Shown here: positions 1 through 7,001 of the stretch, piece after piece | How the letters are laid out: every line of letters starts with the position of its first letter | Position numbering within the stretch: the stretch's first letter is position 1 | Assembly: GCA_965603515.1 (NCBI GenBank) | Contig: CBFDDH010000056.1 | Coordinates: 1-10,943 of the forward strand | DNA length: 10,943 bases | Origin: JAUVZL01 sp965603515 | GTDB taxonomy: Bacteria > Hydrothermota > Tepidihabitantia > SM23-42 | Reading direction: 5' to 3' | Made by a program: the position numbers and the translations under genes | Notes under the pieces: model-generated | The model's database searches: none | Told to the model about the DNA's origin: nothing | The model's input: the letters and a program-made list of their open reading frames with translations, nothing else

Positions 1-37
1 CCTCTTTTTTATTTTTGATTTTGACTTTCATTTTCAT
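1..37 (-). CDS. Start of a divergent gene, cut by the left edge
   Basis: Reading the minus strand from an ATG at 37, the frame is open to the window edge and gives MKMKVKIKNKKE, a lysine-rich N-terminus. The product cannot be identified from 12 residues. The main support is position: a perfect minus-strand promoter (TTGACA, 16 bp, TATAAT) ends at 43, so transcription would start at about 36-37, on this ATG. That is nearly the same geometry as glmS in this window. A second in-frame ATG lies at 31. The AT-rich, T-rich look of the first 37 plus-strand bases is simply the complement of Lys codons. The call would fail if a stop appears shortly beyond the edge. Confidence 0.5.
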   Translation of the reverse strand, partial: MKMKVKIKNKKE

Positions 38-42
38 TATTC

Positions 43-70
43 ATTATAATCAAAAATACGAAATTGTCAA
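43..70 (-). promoter_or_regulatory. Consensus sigma70-type promoter for the divergent gene
   Basis: On the minus strand the -35 box TTGACA occupies 70-65 and the -10 box TATAAT occupies 48-43, with a 16-bp spacer. Both hexamers match the consensus perfectly. The predicted start of transcription is near 36, within one base of the ATG at 37, so the transcript would be essentially leaderless. Confidence 0.65.
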
Positions 71-84
71 GAGGAATTGAGTTT

Positions 85-132
85 CGGGGTAACGGAGTAT
101 TGGAGTAACGGGGAATAGGAGGAACTTAATGA
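85..132. repeat. 16-bp direct repeat, two good copies plus a decayed third
   Basis: Positions 85-100 and 101-116 are two copies of a 16-bp unit with consensus YGGRGTAACGGRGWAT. Positions 117-132 (AGGAGGAACTTAATGA) look like a weaker third copy. The repeat lies between the two divergent promoters. It could be a tandem binding site for a regulator or a small intergenic satellite; the sequence alone does not decide. Confidence 0.55.
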
Positions 133-145
133 CAGAGGGACTCAA

Positions 146-162
146 TTTTACCGAAGGTAAAA
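146..162. promoter_or_regulatory. 7-bp inverted repeat just upstream of the exporter -35 box
   Basis: TTTTACC (146-152) and GGTAAAA (156-162) form a perfect 7-bp inverted repeat around a GAA loop. It ends 4 bp before the -35 box of the exporter promoter. This is where an upstream operator would sit, but it could also be a lone relative of the three-base-loop hairpins at 8723-8897. A regulatory role is inference. Confidence 0.4.
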
Positions 163-166
163 ATGA

Positions 167-194
167 TTGAAATCGTCGTCATTTTATATATACT
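167..194 (+). promoter_or_regulatory. Promoter of the ABC exporter operon
   Basis: TTGAAA (167-172, 5 of 6 consensus bases), a 16-bp spacer, and TATACT (189-194, 5 of 6). The seventh base after the -10 box is position 201, the A of the ATG, so the predicted transcript begins exactly at the start codon. No Shine-Dalgarno sequence precedes the ATG, which agrees with leaderless translation. Confidence 0.6.
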
Positions 195-200
195 TCTCGA

Positions 201-1940
201 ATGCGTGAATTACTAAAGCTTAAAAAGTACGTTATTGAATATAAATTCCATTTTTTATTCGGCGTACTGGCGCTCATCATAATTGATTTGTTGCAACTCA
301 TTATCCCACGCATTTTGAAATGGGCGGTCGATGGCCTTGCTACTGGCATTGCAGATTTGTCAGACCTCGTGTTTTATTTTTTGAGCATCGTCCTGATCGC
401 CATAGGTATTGCCATAGGTCGTTTCTTTTGGCGCTACCTTATAATCGGTTCGTCGCGGCGTATTGAACGTTCCCTGAGGACTGATTTTTATGAACACCTG
501 CTCACGCTTGATTTTGCGTACTATGATCAGCAGAAGACCGGTGATCTCATGGCTCATGCAGTCAACGATATTAACGCAGTAAGGATGGCGCTTGGGTTTG
601 GATTTATCATCCTCGTAGACGTTTTCATTCTTGGCATTGCTGCTTTGTGTATGATGCTGAGTATCAGTCCTAGACTTACTCTATATGCACTCATCCCTTT
701 TCCAGTTATCGCAATTGTATCAACCAGGTTTGGCCGCGTGATCCACCACCTTTTTGAGAAAGTACAGGAGGCCTTTGCTGTTTTAACTGAGCGCGTGCGT
801 GAAAATCTGTCGGGGATGAAGGTAATTAAAGTATTTGTTCAAGAAGAGGGTGAAATCCACAAGTTTGAGAGGCTAAGCAGGGGATATATAAAGAAAAACC
901 TCATTTTAGTTCGAGCCTGGGGTATGTTTTTTCCTATCATCATATCACTAGCATCTCTAGGCCAAGTCATTGTGCTCTGGTTGGGTGGTAAGTACGTCAT
1001 ATTAGGCCAAATATCGATTGGTTCTTTTGTTGCTTTCATTGCTTATCTGCAAATACTCGTATGGCCTATGATTGCTATTGGTTGGGCGATTAACTTATTC
1101 CAACGCGGTGCTGCTTCCCAAGGGCGACTTAATAGGATTTTTGAAAAACGCTCTAGTATTGTAAGCGGTAAAAGAGTTGTTGAGCGGCTTAAAGGCGCTA
1201 TTGAATTCAAAAATGTCACCTTCACTTACTACGGTAAGAATATGTCGGCGTTGGAAAATATTAACTTATCAATTGCACCGAAAGAATTCATTGGTGTAAC
1301 AGGTCCGATTGCTTCTGGGAAAACTTGTTTTGTCAATCTAGTTCTTCGTCTTTATGAACCACAAAAAGGAAAGATCTTGGTTGACGGTCAAGACATCAAG
1401 GATCTAACGATTGAAAGTTTAAGGAAGAATATTGCCTACGTGCCCCAGGACACATTTCTTTTTTCAGAAACCATAAAGGATAATATCATCTTTGGCATGA
1501 GAGATGTAAACCAGGAGGAAATTGAGCACATTGCACACGTTGCTCAAATATACGACGAAATCATGCAATTGCCCAATAAATTCGATACGCGTATTGGTGA
1601 ACGTGGTGTGACGCTCAGCGGAGGTCAAAAGCAACGAATTGCCCTTGCTCGAGCTTTGTTACTGAAACGTCCAATTCTGATCCTTGATGATGCAGTGTCA
1701 TCAGTAGATGCCGAGACCGAACTGAGAATACTCGAGTCAATTAGACATGAATTGAAGAACCGAACCTCTATCGTTATTTCCCACCGCGCCTTTGTACTGA
1801 AGGATGCTACCAGAATCATCGTTTTTGATAATGGCAAGATTGTTCAACAAGGAACCCATAATGAGTTACTTAGAAAAACAGGTATTTACCGCGATATTTT
1901 CAGAATACAACAGATTGAGATGAAGTTGGAAAGCACATAA
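201..1940 (+). CDS. Heterodimeric ABC exporter subunit, degenerate ATP site (BmrC/YheI-like)
   Basis: This is a 579-residue half-transporter with an N-terminal six-helix exporter domain (about 15-310) and a C-terminal ATPase domain. Visible motifs are Walker A GPIASGKT (368-375), the Q-loop in YVPQDTFLF, signature LSGGQ (472-476), Walker B ending at D496, and the H-loop His528. The residue after the Walker B aspartate is Asp497 (ILDDAVSSVD) instead of the catalytic Glu. This is typical of the non-catalytic partner in heterodimeric exporters such as BmrC/BmrD and TM287/288. Its intact LSGGQ should complete the active site of the next gene product. The stop codon overlaps the next start by one base (TAATG), so the two are translationally coupled. 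The ATG at 201 is supported by an in-frame stop at 168 and by the promoter. Family members export drugs or lipids; the substrate here is unknown. Confidence 0.9.
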   Translation: MRELLKLKKYVIEYKFHFLFGVLALIIIDLLQLIIPRILKWAVDGLATGIADLSDLVFYFLSIVLIAIGIAIGRFFWRYLIIGSSRRIERSLRTDFYEHLLTLDFAYYDQQKTGDLMAHAVNDINAVRMALGFGFIILVDVFILGIAALCMMLSISPRLTLYALIPFPVIAIVSTRFGRVIHHLFEKVQEAFAVLTERVRENLSGMKVIKVFVQEEGEIHKFERLSRGYIKKNLILVRAWGMFFPIIISLASLGQVIVLWLGGKYVILGQISIGSFVAFIAYLQILVWPMIAIGWAINLFQRGAASQGRLNRIFEKRSSIVSGKRVVERLKGAIEFKNVTFTYYGKNMSALENINLSIAPKEFIGVTGPIASGKTCFVNLVLRLYEPQKGKILVDGQDIKDLTIESLRKNIAYVPQDTFLFSETIKDNIIFGMRDVNQEEIEHIAHVAQIYDEIMQLPNKFDTRIGERGVTLSGGQKQRIALARALLLKRPILILDDAVSSVDAETELRILESIRHELKNRTSIVISHRAFVLKDATRIIVFDNGKIVQQGTHNELLRKTGIYRDIFRIQQIEMKLEST

Positions 1941-4027
1941 TGTACGGCGACCATCAAGAAGAGCAAGATATCGGTAAGGTCTTTGACTTCAATATTATAA
2001 AGCGGCTTTTTGGTATTATGAAACCGTATCTAAAGTATCTCATTATTGCTTCAGGGTTTTTGATTATCGCCGCTGGGGTTGAGGTTCTCTATCCGTACAT
2101 AGTCAAAATCGCTATTGATGACTACATAATCAAGAACGGGCGTAAGGTTTACGTTACAGGCACTGAAGAAGATATCGTTGAGATAACGGAAAATACCTTT
2201 TTTATAACGCAAACACAATTAGAGGGGATGGATATAACATTGCTCCGTAACTGGGAAAAAGAGAATAAGTTATCTTCAGAACGATACTACTATTTCTATA
2301 GGGATCAGGTCGATAATCGAATACTGAATATGGTTGCAGAAAGAAGCGAATTGTTCGAAGAATATGACAATCTTGTACTCATCGAGTACTCAAATCTAAA
2401 ACTCCTAAAGACATCAGATGCGATCTTGCTTCGGTCCAAGGACATAAGCGGCATTTTGAGAATTGTTCTCATTTTTCTCGGGATTATATTATTTGGAGCG
2501 ATTGCCAATTATGTTCAGATTTACCTTTCACAATACGCTGGTCAGTTATTCATGCACGCTATCAGATCTAAGGTTTTTGCAAAACTCCAGTCTTTACACC
2601 TCGCTTTTTTCGACCGCAATCCAGTTGGTCGACTTGTGACCAGAGCAACGAATGATGTTGAAGCGATCAATGAAGCATTTACCCAGGTTTTTGCTAGATT
2701 AACTAAAGATGTACTCTTCTTGATCGGTATCATCATTATGATGATGATGATAAATATGCGGCTCGCTTTGGTCTCTTTTATCGTTATTCCTGTTCTTTTA
2801 GTCGTTACATTCTATTTTCGCGTTCGGGCACGTTCGATCTACCGTTTAGTCCGCGCCAAACTCGCCAAATTGAATGCACGGTTTCAAGAGAACCTTTCTG
2901 GTATCCGGGTGATCAGAATTTTCACAAAAGAGAAAGACAACCTGACAAGCTTTGATGAGGTAAATAAGGAGTACCTGACCGCTAATCTGAAACATGTAAT
3001 GCTCATGTCTTTTTTCAGACCGCTGATTGAAATAATCAGTTCGCTCGGCATTGGATTAGTCCTCTACTACGGTGGTGGTCAGGTAATAACCGGTAAAGTA
3101 TCATTAGGTGTACTTGTAGCCTTTATAACTTATGTTGAAATGTTCTTTAGACCGATCCGGGAACTTACCGAATCATATACACTATTGCAATCTGCCATGG
3201 CGTCAAGCGAAAGGATTTTTCTCCTTCTCGACGAAAATATCGGGATTGTTGCCAGCCAGAAAGCTCGGGTCATTAAACAAATACAAGGTGCCATTGAGTT
3301 CAAACATGTCTGGTTCAAATACGACAAAGACTGGGTTCTCAAGAACGTCTCATTCAAAATAAGCCCGGGTGAGCATATCGCATTTGTTGGACCAACTGGT
3401 TCTGGTAAAACATCAATCATCAGTTTAATATCGAGACTATATGATATCCAAAAAGGTACGATTTTGATCGATGGAATTGATGTTAAAGACATACGATTGC
3501 CTATGCTTCGTTCTCAAATTGGTGTTGTACCACAAGACATCTTCCTTTTTGCCGGCGATATTAAGTCTAATATCCGTTTAAACTTTTCATTGAGCGATGA
3601 AAAAGTGAAAGAGATCGCCACATTCATAAACGCTGATAAATTTATTGATCGGTTTCCAAAGAAGTACGATGAAGGTGTTGCGGAACGAGGGGTTACTTTT
3701 TCGACTGGCGAAAGACAACTTTTGTCTTTCGCTCGTGCACTCGCTTCTGAACCCAGAATACTTGTACTTGATGAAGCAACAGCAAACATCGATGCTGAAA
3801 CAGAGAAGTTGATCCAAGATGGCTTAAACAAGTTGATACAGGGTAAGACCGCGATTATTATTGCCCATCGGCTGAGCACTATTAAAGATGTGGATCGCAT
3901 ATACGTTGTTCAAGGTGGTGAGATAGTGGAGCTTGGTGCTCACGATGCATTGATAAACAATAAGGGTATTTACTATAAACTCTATCAGCTCCAATCCTTG
4001 CAGAGTAGGTCAGTACCTGAAATGTAA
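1940..4027 (+). CDS. Heterodimeric ABC exporter subunit, catalytic ATP site (BmrD/YheH-like)
   Basis: This 695-residue half-transporter is the partner of the preceding gene. TM1 lies at about 33-57 and TM2 at about 171-192. Between them is a charged insertion of about 100 residues (65-168), as in BmrD-type subunits, where this region forms an extracytoplasmic domain. The ATPase domain shows Walker A GPTGSGKT (484-491), Q-loop VVPQDIFLF, Walker B ending at D611 with catalytic Glu612, and H-loop His643. The signature is FSTGE (587-591) instead of LSGGQ. Since this signature faces the degenerate site of the partner, the pair has one consensus and one degenerate nucleotide site. The gene is 115 residues longer than its partner, mostly because of the insertion. 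It ends only 14 bp before the -35 box of glmS, and no terminator is visible between them. Confidence 0.9.
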   Translation: MYGDHQEEQDIGKVFDFNIIKRLFGIMKPYLKYLIIASGFLIIAAGVEVLYPYIVKIAIDDYIIKNGRKVYVTGTEEDIVEITENTFFITQTQLEGMDITLLRNWEKENKLSSERYYYFYRDQVDNRILNMVAERSELFEEYDNLVLIEYSNLKLLKTSDAILLRSKDISGILRIVLIFLGIILFGAIANYVQIYLSQYAGQLFMHAIRSKVFAKLQSLHLAFFDRNPVGRLVTRATNDVEAINEAFTQVFARLTKDVLFLIGIIIMMMMINMRLALVSFIVIPVLLVVTFYFRVRARSIYRLVRAKLAKLNARFQENLSGIRVIRIFTKEKDNLTSFDEVNKEYLTANLKHVMLMSFFRPLIEIISSLGIGLVLYYGGGQVITGKVSLGVLVAFITYVEMFFRPIRELTESYTLLQSAMASSERIFLLLDENIGIVASQKARVIKQIQGAIEFKHVWFKYDKDWVLKNVSFKISPGEHIAFVGPTGSGKTSIISLISRLYDIQKGTILIDGIDVKDIRLPMLRSQIGVVPQDIFLFAGDIKSNIRLNFSLSDEKVKEIATFINADKFIDRFPKKYDEGVAERGVTFSTGERQLLSFARALASEPRILVLDEATANIDAETEKLIQDGLNKLIQGKTAIIIAHRLSTIKDVDRIYVVQGGEIVELGAHDALINNKGIYYKLYQLQSLQSRSVPEM

Positions 4028-4041
4028 AGTGTTCGTAAATA

Positions 4042-4069
4042 TTGACATTTACTGGTGTCGTGCTATAAT
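4042..4069 (+). promoter_or_regulatory. Consensus promoter of glmS, predicted to give a leaderless mRNA
   Basis: TTGACA (4042-4047), a 16-bp spacer and TATAAT (4064-4069) match the consensus perfectly. The predicted +1 is 4076, the A of the glmS ATG. There is therefore no room for a Shine-Dalgarno sequence, and no 5' leader that could hold a glmS ribozyme. Confidence 0.8.
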
Positions 4070-4075
4070 GTTGCG

Positions 4076-5902
4076 ATGTGCGGGATAGTAGGATATATTG
4101 GAAGAAAGCCAGTTGTGCCAATCCTGATTGAAGGACTAAAGAGACTTGAATACCGAGGCTATGACTCGGCAGGTATTGCCGTATATTCAGATACAGGGTT
4201 GATTGTTCAAAAAGTAGCTGGTCGGGTCTCACGACTTGAAGATTTGATGAAAGACCAGCAGATTCGCTCAAGGATCGGTATCGCTCATACCAGATGGGCA
4301 ACTCACGGTGAACCAACCGATAAAAATGCTCATCCTCATACTGACTGTAAGGGACGAATTGCCGTTGTCCATAACGGAATCGTCGAGAATTGTAATGCAT
4401 TACGGGAATATTTGAAGCAGAAAGGACACAAATTGAGGACCGAGACAGATACTGAAGTCATTGCTCATTTGATTGAAGAGAATTATGAAGGCAACCTCTT
4501 GAAAGCAGTAAGGATTGCACTTTCTGAGGTTGATGGCACATACGGCTTAGCAGTTATCTCGCTTGACCATCCAGGAGAGATTGTATGTGCGCGCAATGGG
4601 AGTCCCCTTGTTTTGGGAGATGGGGGGGACGAATTTTTCGTGGCTTCTGATGCAGCACCGATTGTGCCATATACCAGACAGGTTGTTTATCTGGAAGATG
4701 GAGAGCTCGCATCAATTACAGATACAGGATTCACAATTACAACGCTTGAAGAAAAAGAGATAACACCAAAGATCGAGGAGATTTCGTGGACATTAGGTCA
4801 GATAGAGAAGGAAGGTTTTTCCTCTTTTATGCTCAAAGAGATATTTGAACAACCGGTTACCTTGAGGAATGCGATAAGGGGAAGATTGAACATGACCGAT
4901 GGAACGGCGCGTTTAGATGGTCTTGATAGGCATCATGAACAACTCGAGCGCGTGGAGAATATTGTAATTACTGCTTGTGGTACGGCATGGCATGCTGGGT
5001 TGATAGGGGAATATATGCTTGAGGAAATGACGAGGGTCCCTGTTGAGGTGGAATATGCTTCCGAATTTCGGTATAGAAGCCCAGTTGTCGATAGTAAAAC
5101 AATACTTTTTGCAATTAGTCAATCTGGTGAGACTACTGATACGCTTGCTGCGCTGAGAGAAGGAAAAAGAAGAGGCGCTACGGCGCTCGGAATCTGCAAT
5201 GTTGTCGGCAGCACAATAGCAAGAGCGACAGATGGAGGTGTTTATATCCATGCAGGCCCAGAGATAGGTGTTGCTTCTACAAAAGCATTTACTTCCCAGC
5301 TAATGGTGTTATCCCTCATTTCTCTCCTTATGGGGAGGATGAGAACGATATCTGTTGATAAAGGCATAGGGATTATTAAAGCAATAGAGGCGATTCCTGA
5401 TCAGGTAGGGCAGATACTAGAGCTTGACAAGAGAATCAAAGATATCGCTCAAGATTTCTATAAGAAGAAGAACTTTCTTTTTCTCGGAAGAGGTTACAAT
5501 TTCCCTGTTGCACTGGAAGGAGCCCTTAAGTTAAAGGAGATATCGTATATTCACGCCGAGGGTTATCCAGCCGCTGAGATGAAACATGGGCCGATTGCGC
5601 TAATTGATGAAGATATGCCTGTTGTTTTTATTGCTATCAGGGATTGCGTTTTTGAAAAGGTTCTTTCAAATATAGAGGAAGTTAAATCAAGGAAGGGTGT
5701 AGTAATTGCTATTACAACTGAAGGTGATAAAGAAATCGAGTCTAAAGTTAAATACTGTATACCGATACCCAAAACTATGGATATTCTGACACCTTTGTTA
5801 ACGGTTATACCTTTACAACTTCTTGCCTACCATATAGCGACTCTAAAAGGTTGCGATGTTGATAGACCGCGTAACCTTGCAAAAAGCGTTACTGTTGAAT
5901 AA
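4076..5902 (+). CDS. glmS: Glutamine--fructose-6-phosphate aminotransferase (isomerizing)
   Basis: This enzyme makes glucosamine-6-phosphate from fructose-6-phosphate and glutamine, the entry step to UDP-GlcNAc for peptidoglycan and LPS. It has 608 residues, essentially full family length. The N-terminal glutaminase domain shows the nucleophile Cys2, RGYDSAG (27-33), HTRWATHGEP (71-80) and HNGIVEN (99-105). Two SIS sugar-isomerase domains follow, with ACGT (300-303), the phosphate-binding SQSGET (348-353) and the C-terminal DRPRNLAKSVTVE containing the conserved Lys603. The start at 4076 is certain: the catalytic cysteine must be exposed at the N-terminus after Met removal, so a GTG start at 4055 is excluded. 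The gene has its own promoter, although read-through from the exporter genes is also possible. Confidence 0.97.
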   Translation: MCGIVGYIGRKPVVPILIEGLKRLEYRGYDSAGIAVYSDTGLIVQKVAGRVSRLEDLMKDQQIRSRIGIAHTRWATHGEPTDKNAHPHTDCKGRIAVVHNGIVENCNALREYLKQKGHKLRTETDTEVIAHLIEENYEGNLLKAVRIALSEVDGTYGLAVISLDHPGEIVCARNGSPLVLGDGGDEFFVASDAAPIVPYTRQVVYLEDGELASITDTGFTITTLEEKEITPKIEEISWTLGQIEKEGFSSFMLKEIFEQPVTLRNAIRGRLNMTDGTARLDGLDRHHEQLERVENIVITACGTAWHAGLIGEYMLEEMTRVPVEVEYASEFRYRSPVVDSKTILFAISQSGETTDTLAALREGKRRGATALGICNVVGSTIARATDGGVYIHAGPEIGVASTKAFTSQLMVLSLISLLMGRMRTISVDKGIGIIKAIEAIPDQVGQILELDKRIKDIAQDFYKKKNFLFLGRGYNFPVALEGALKLKEISYIHAEGYPAAEMKHGPIALIDEDMPVVFIAIRDCVFEKVLSNIEEVKSRKGVVIAITTEGDKEIESKVKYCIPIPKTMDILTPLLTVIPLQLLAYHIATLKGCDVDRPRNLAKSVTVE

Positions 5903-5908
5903 AAACAC

Positions 5909-5938
5909 TTGCTAACATATCCTCTAAAACACTATCAT
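5909..5938 (+). promoter_or_regulatory. Weak candidate promoter before the galT operon
   Basis: TTGCTA (5909-5914) and TATCAT (5933-5938) are separated by 18 bp. This is poorer than the other promoters in the window and would leave a leader of about 46 nt, unlike them. The 88-bp gap from glmS contains no terminator-like hairpin, so co-transcription with glmS is the main alternative. Confidence 0.25.
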
Positions 5939-5977
5939 AATTTAGTCTTTGATCTTTGGAACCTGGGATTTTCATTT

Positions 5978-5986
5978 AGAAGGGGG
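5978..5986 (+). promoter_or_regulatory. Shine-Dalgarno sequence deciding the GTG start of the galT-like gene
   Basis: AGAAGGGGG ends 4 nt before the GTG at 5991. It is the clearest purine-rich ribosome binding site in the window and contrasts with the leaderless starts of the exporter and glmS. Confidence 0.6.
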
Positions 5987-5990
5987 TTAA

Positions 5991-7001
5991 GTGTCTGAAG
6001 TTAGAAGAGATATAGTTACTGATACTTGGGTGATAATCGATACTGAAAATGATAAGCTACCAAAAATGGGTGCTGATGGAAAAATACCAGAAGGCGATTG
6101 TCCGCTTTGTGAAGGGCATGAGAATCGTACACCTAATGAAATATATGCAGTAAGGACTGATTCACCGCCAAATAGCCCGGGTTGGAAAGTGCGGGTCATC
6201 CCCAATATCAAACCGATACTAAAAGTCGAGGGTGAGTTAACAAAGATCGGTGTTGGGGTTTATGACATGGTTAGTGGAGTGGGCGCTAATGAAGTTATTG
6301 TCGAAACACCACAGCACACAGACCATTTCTTTGAGCTTTCCTTAAACCAAATAGAACTTGTTTTAAGCACCTACCGTATTAGGATTGAAGATCTACATCG
6401 TGACAAGAGGCTCCGCTACATACTGATTTTCAAGAATCACGGTCGGCTTGCAGGTGCGTCAACGCTAAAACACCAGCATTCTGATCTCATTGCCCTGCCA
6501 GCTACGCCGATTCGGATCAAACAAAAACTCAGTGGAGCGTGTGAGTACTTTGGGTATAAGGAACGGTGTTTGTTTTGTGATATCATCCAGCAGGAAATTG
6601 AAATGGCTGATCGTCTTATTTTTCAAAGCGAACGGTTTGTTGTTCTGGCACCCTATGCCTCGAGATTTCCCTTTGAGATATTGATTTTACCTAAGCGTCA
6701 TGCGTTTACTTATAAGTTGATCGATCGATTAGAGCTAAAGGACCTTGCAACTGTTTTTAAGAAAATATTGAAACTCATGTACGAAGTACTCGGTGAACAT
6801 CCTTACAATGTTATTCTTAATGATAGTCCTAACCTTCTACCTCAAGCCAATTACTGGAAGACGATTGACTCAGACTATCACTGGCACATTGAGATAACTC
6901 CTCGTATCTACCGGAGTACTGGATTCGAACTCGGCACAGGTTTCTATATCAACAGTTTCTCACCTGAGAAAGCAGCAAGGATCTTGAGGCAACATCTGTG
7001 A
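5991..7001 (+). CDS. GalT-family hexose-1-phosphate nucleotidyltransferase with a variant active-site motif
   Basis: A 336-residue member of the HIT-superfamily branch that includes galactose-1-phosphate uridylyltransferase, which swaps UMP between UDP-glucose and galactose-1-phosphate. Family marks are RRDIVTDTWVII at the N-terminus, a zinc pair Cys37/Cys40 (CPLCEGHENRTP), NHGRLAGAS, a second CxxC (193-196) and YHWHIEITPR near the C-terminus. The catalytic segment is HQHSD (161-165). The family norm is HPHxQ or a close variant, with the second His as nucleophile. His163 is kept, but Asp165 replaces the usual Gln, so substrate choice or activity may differ. Related enzymes such as ADP-glucose phosphorylase are possible alternatives. 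The start is GTG with a strong Shine-Dalgarno sequence. The stop overlaps the next gene by four bases (GTGA). It heads a four-gene operon with no galK or galE visible. Confidence 0.82.
   Translation: MSEVRRDIVTDTWVIIDTENDKLPKMGADGKIPEGDCPLCEGHENRTPNEIYAVRTDSPPNSPGWKVRVIPNIKPILKVEGELTKIGVGVYDMVSGVGANEVIVETPQHTDHFFELSLNQIELVLSTYRIRIEDLHRDKRLRYILIFKNHGRLAGASTLKHQHSDLIALPATPIRIKQKLSGACEYFGYKERCLFCDIIQQEIEMADRLIFQSERFVVLAPYASRFPFEILILPKRHAFTYKLIDRLELKDLATVFKKILKLMYEVLGEHPYNVILNDSPNLLPQANYWKTIDSDYHWHIEITPRIYRSTGFELGTGFYINSFSPEKAARILRQHL

Noticed and set aside
21..50. Plus-strand promoter TTGACT-18-TATAAT
   Set aside because: Its -10 box shares bases with the palindromic ATTATAAT used by the better minus-strand promoter, and no start codon lies at the expected distance.
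163..216. 17-codon frame starting at ATG 163, overlapping the exporter start
   Set aside because: It contains the exporter promoter and has no ribosome binding site; a leader peptide is not supported when transcription starts at 201.
3130..3900. Minus-strand frames of 120 and 128 residues opposite the second exporter gene
   Set aside because: They are shadows of the conserved ATPase domain on the plus strand.
4055..4075. GTG at 4055 as a longer start for GlmS, adding seven residues
   Set aside because: It would bury the catalytic Cys, which must follow the initiator Met, and it lies inside the promoter between the -35 and -10 boxes.
4028..4075. glmS ribozyme upstream of glmS
   Set aside because: Only 48 bp separate the genes and they are filled by a consensus promoter whose +1 is the start codon.
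3882..4400. 172-residue minus-strand reading frame across the exporter/glmS junction
   Set aside because: It is antisense to two firmly identified genes and to a consensus promoter, and its translation shows no domain-like features.
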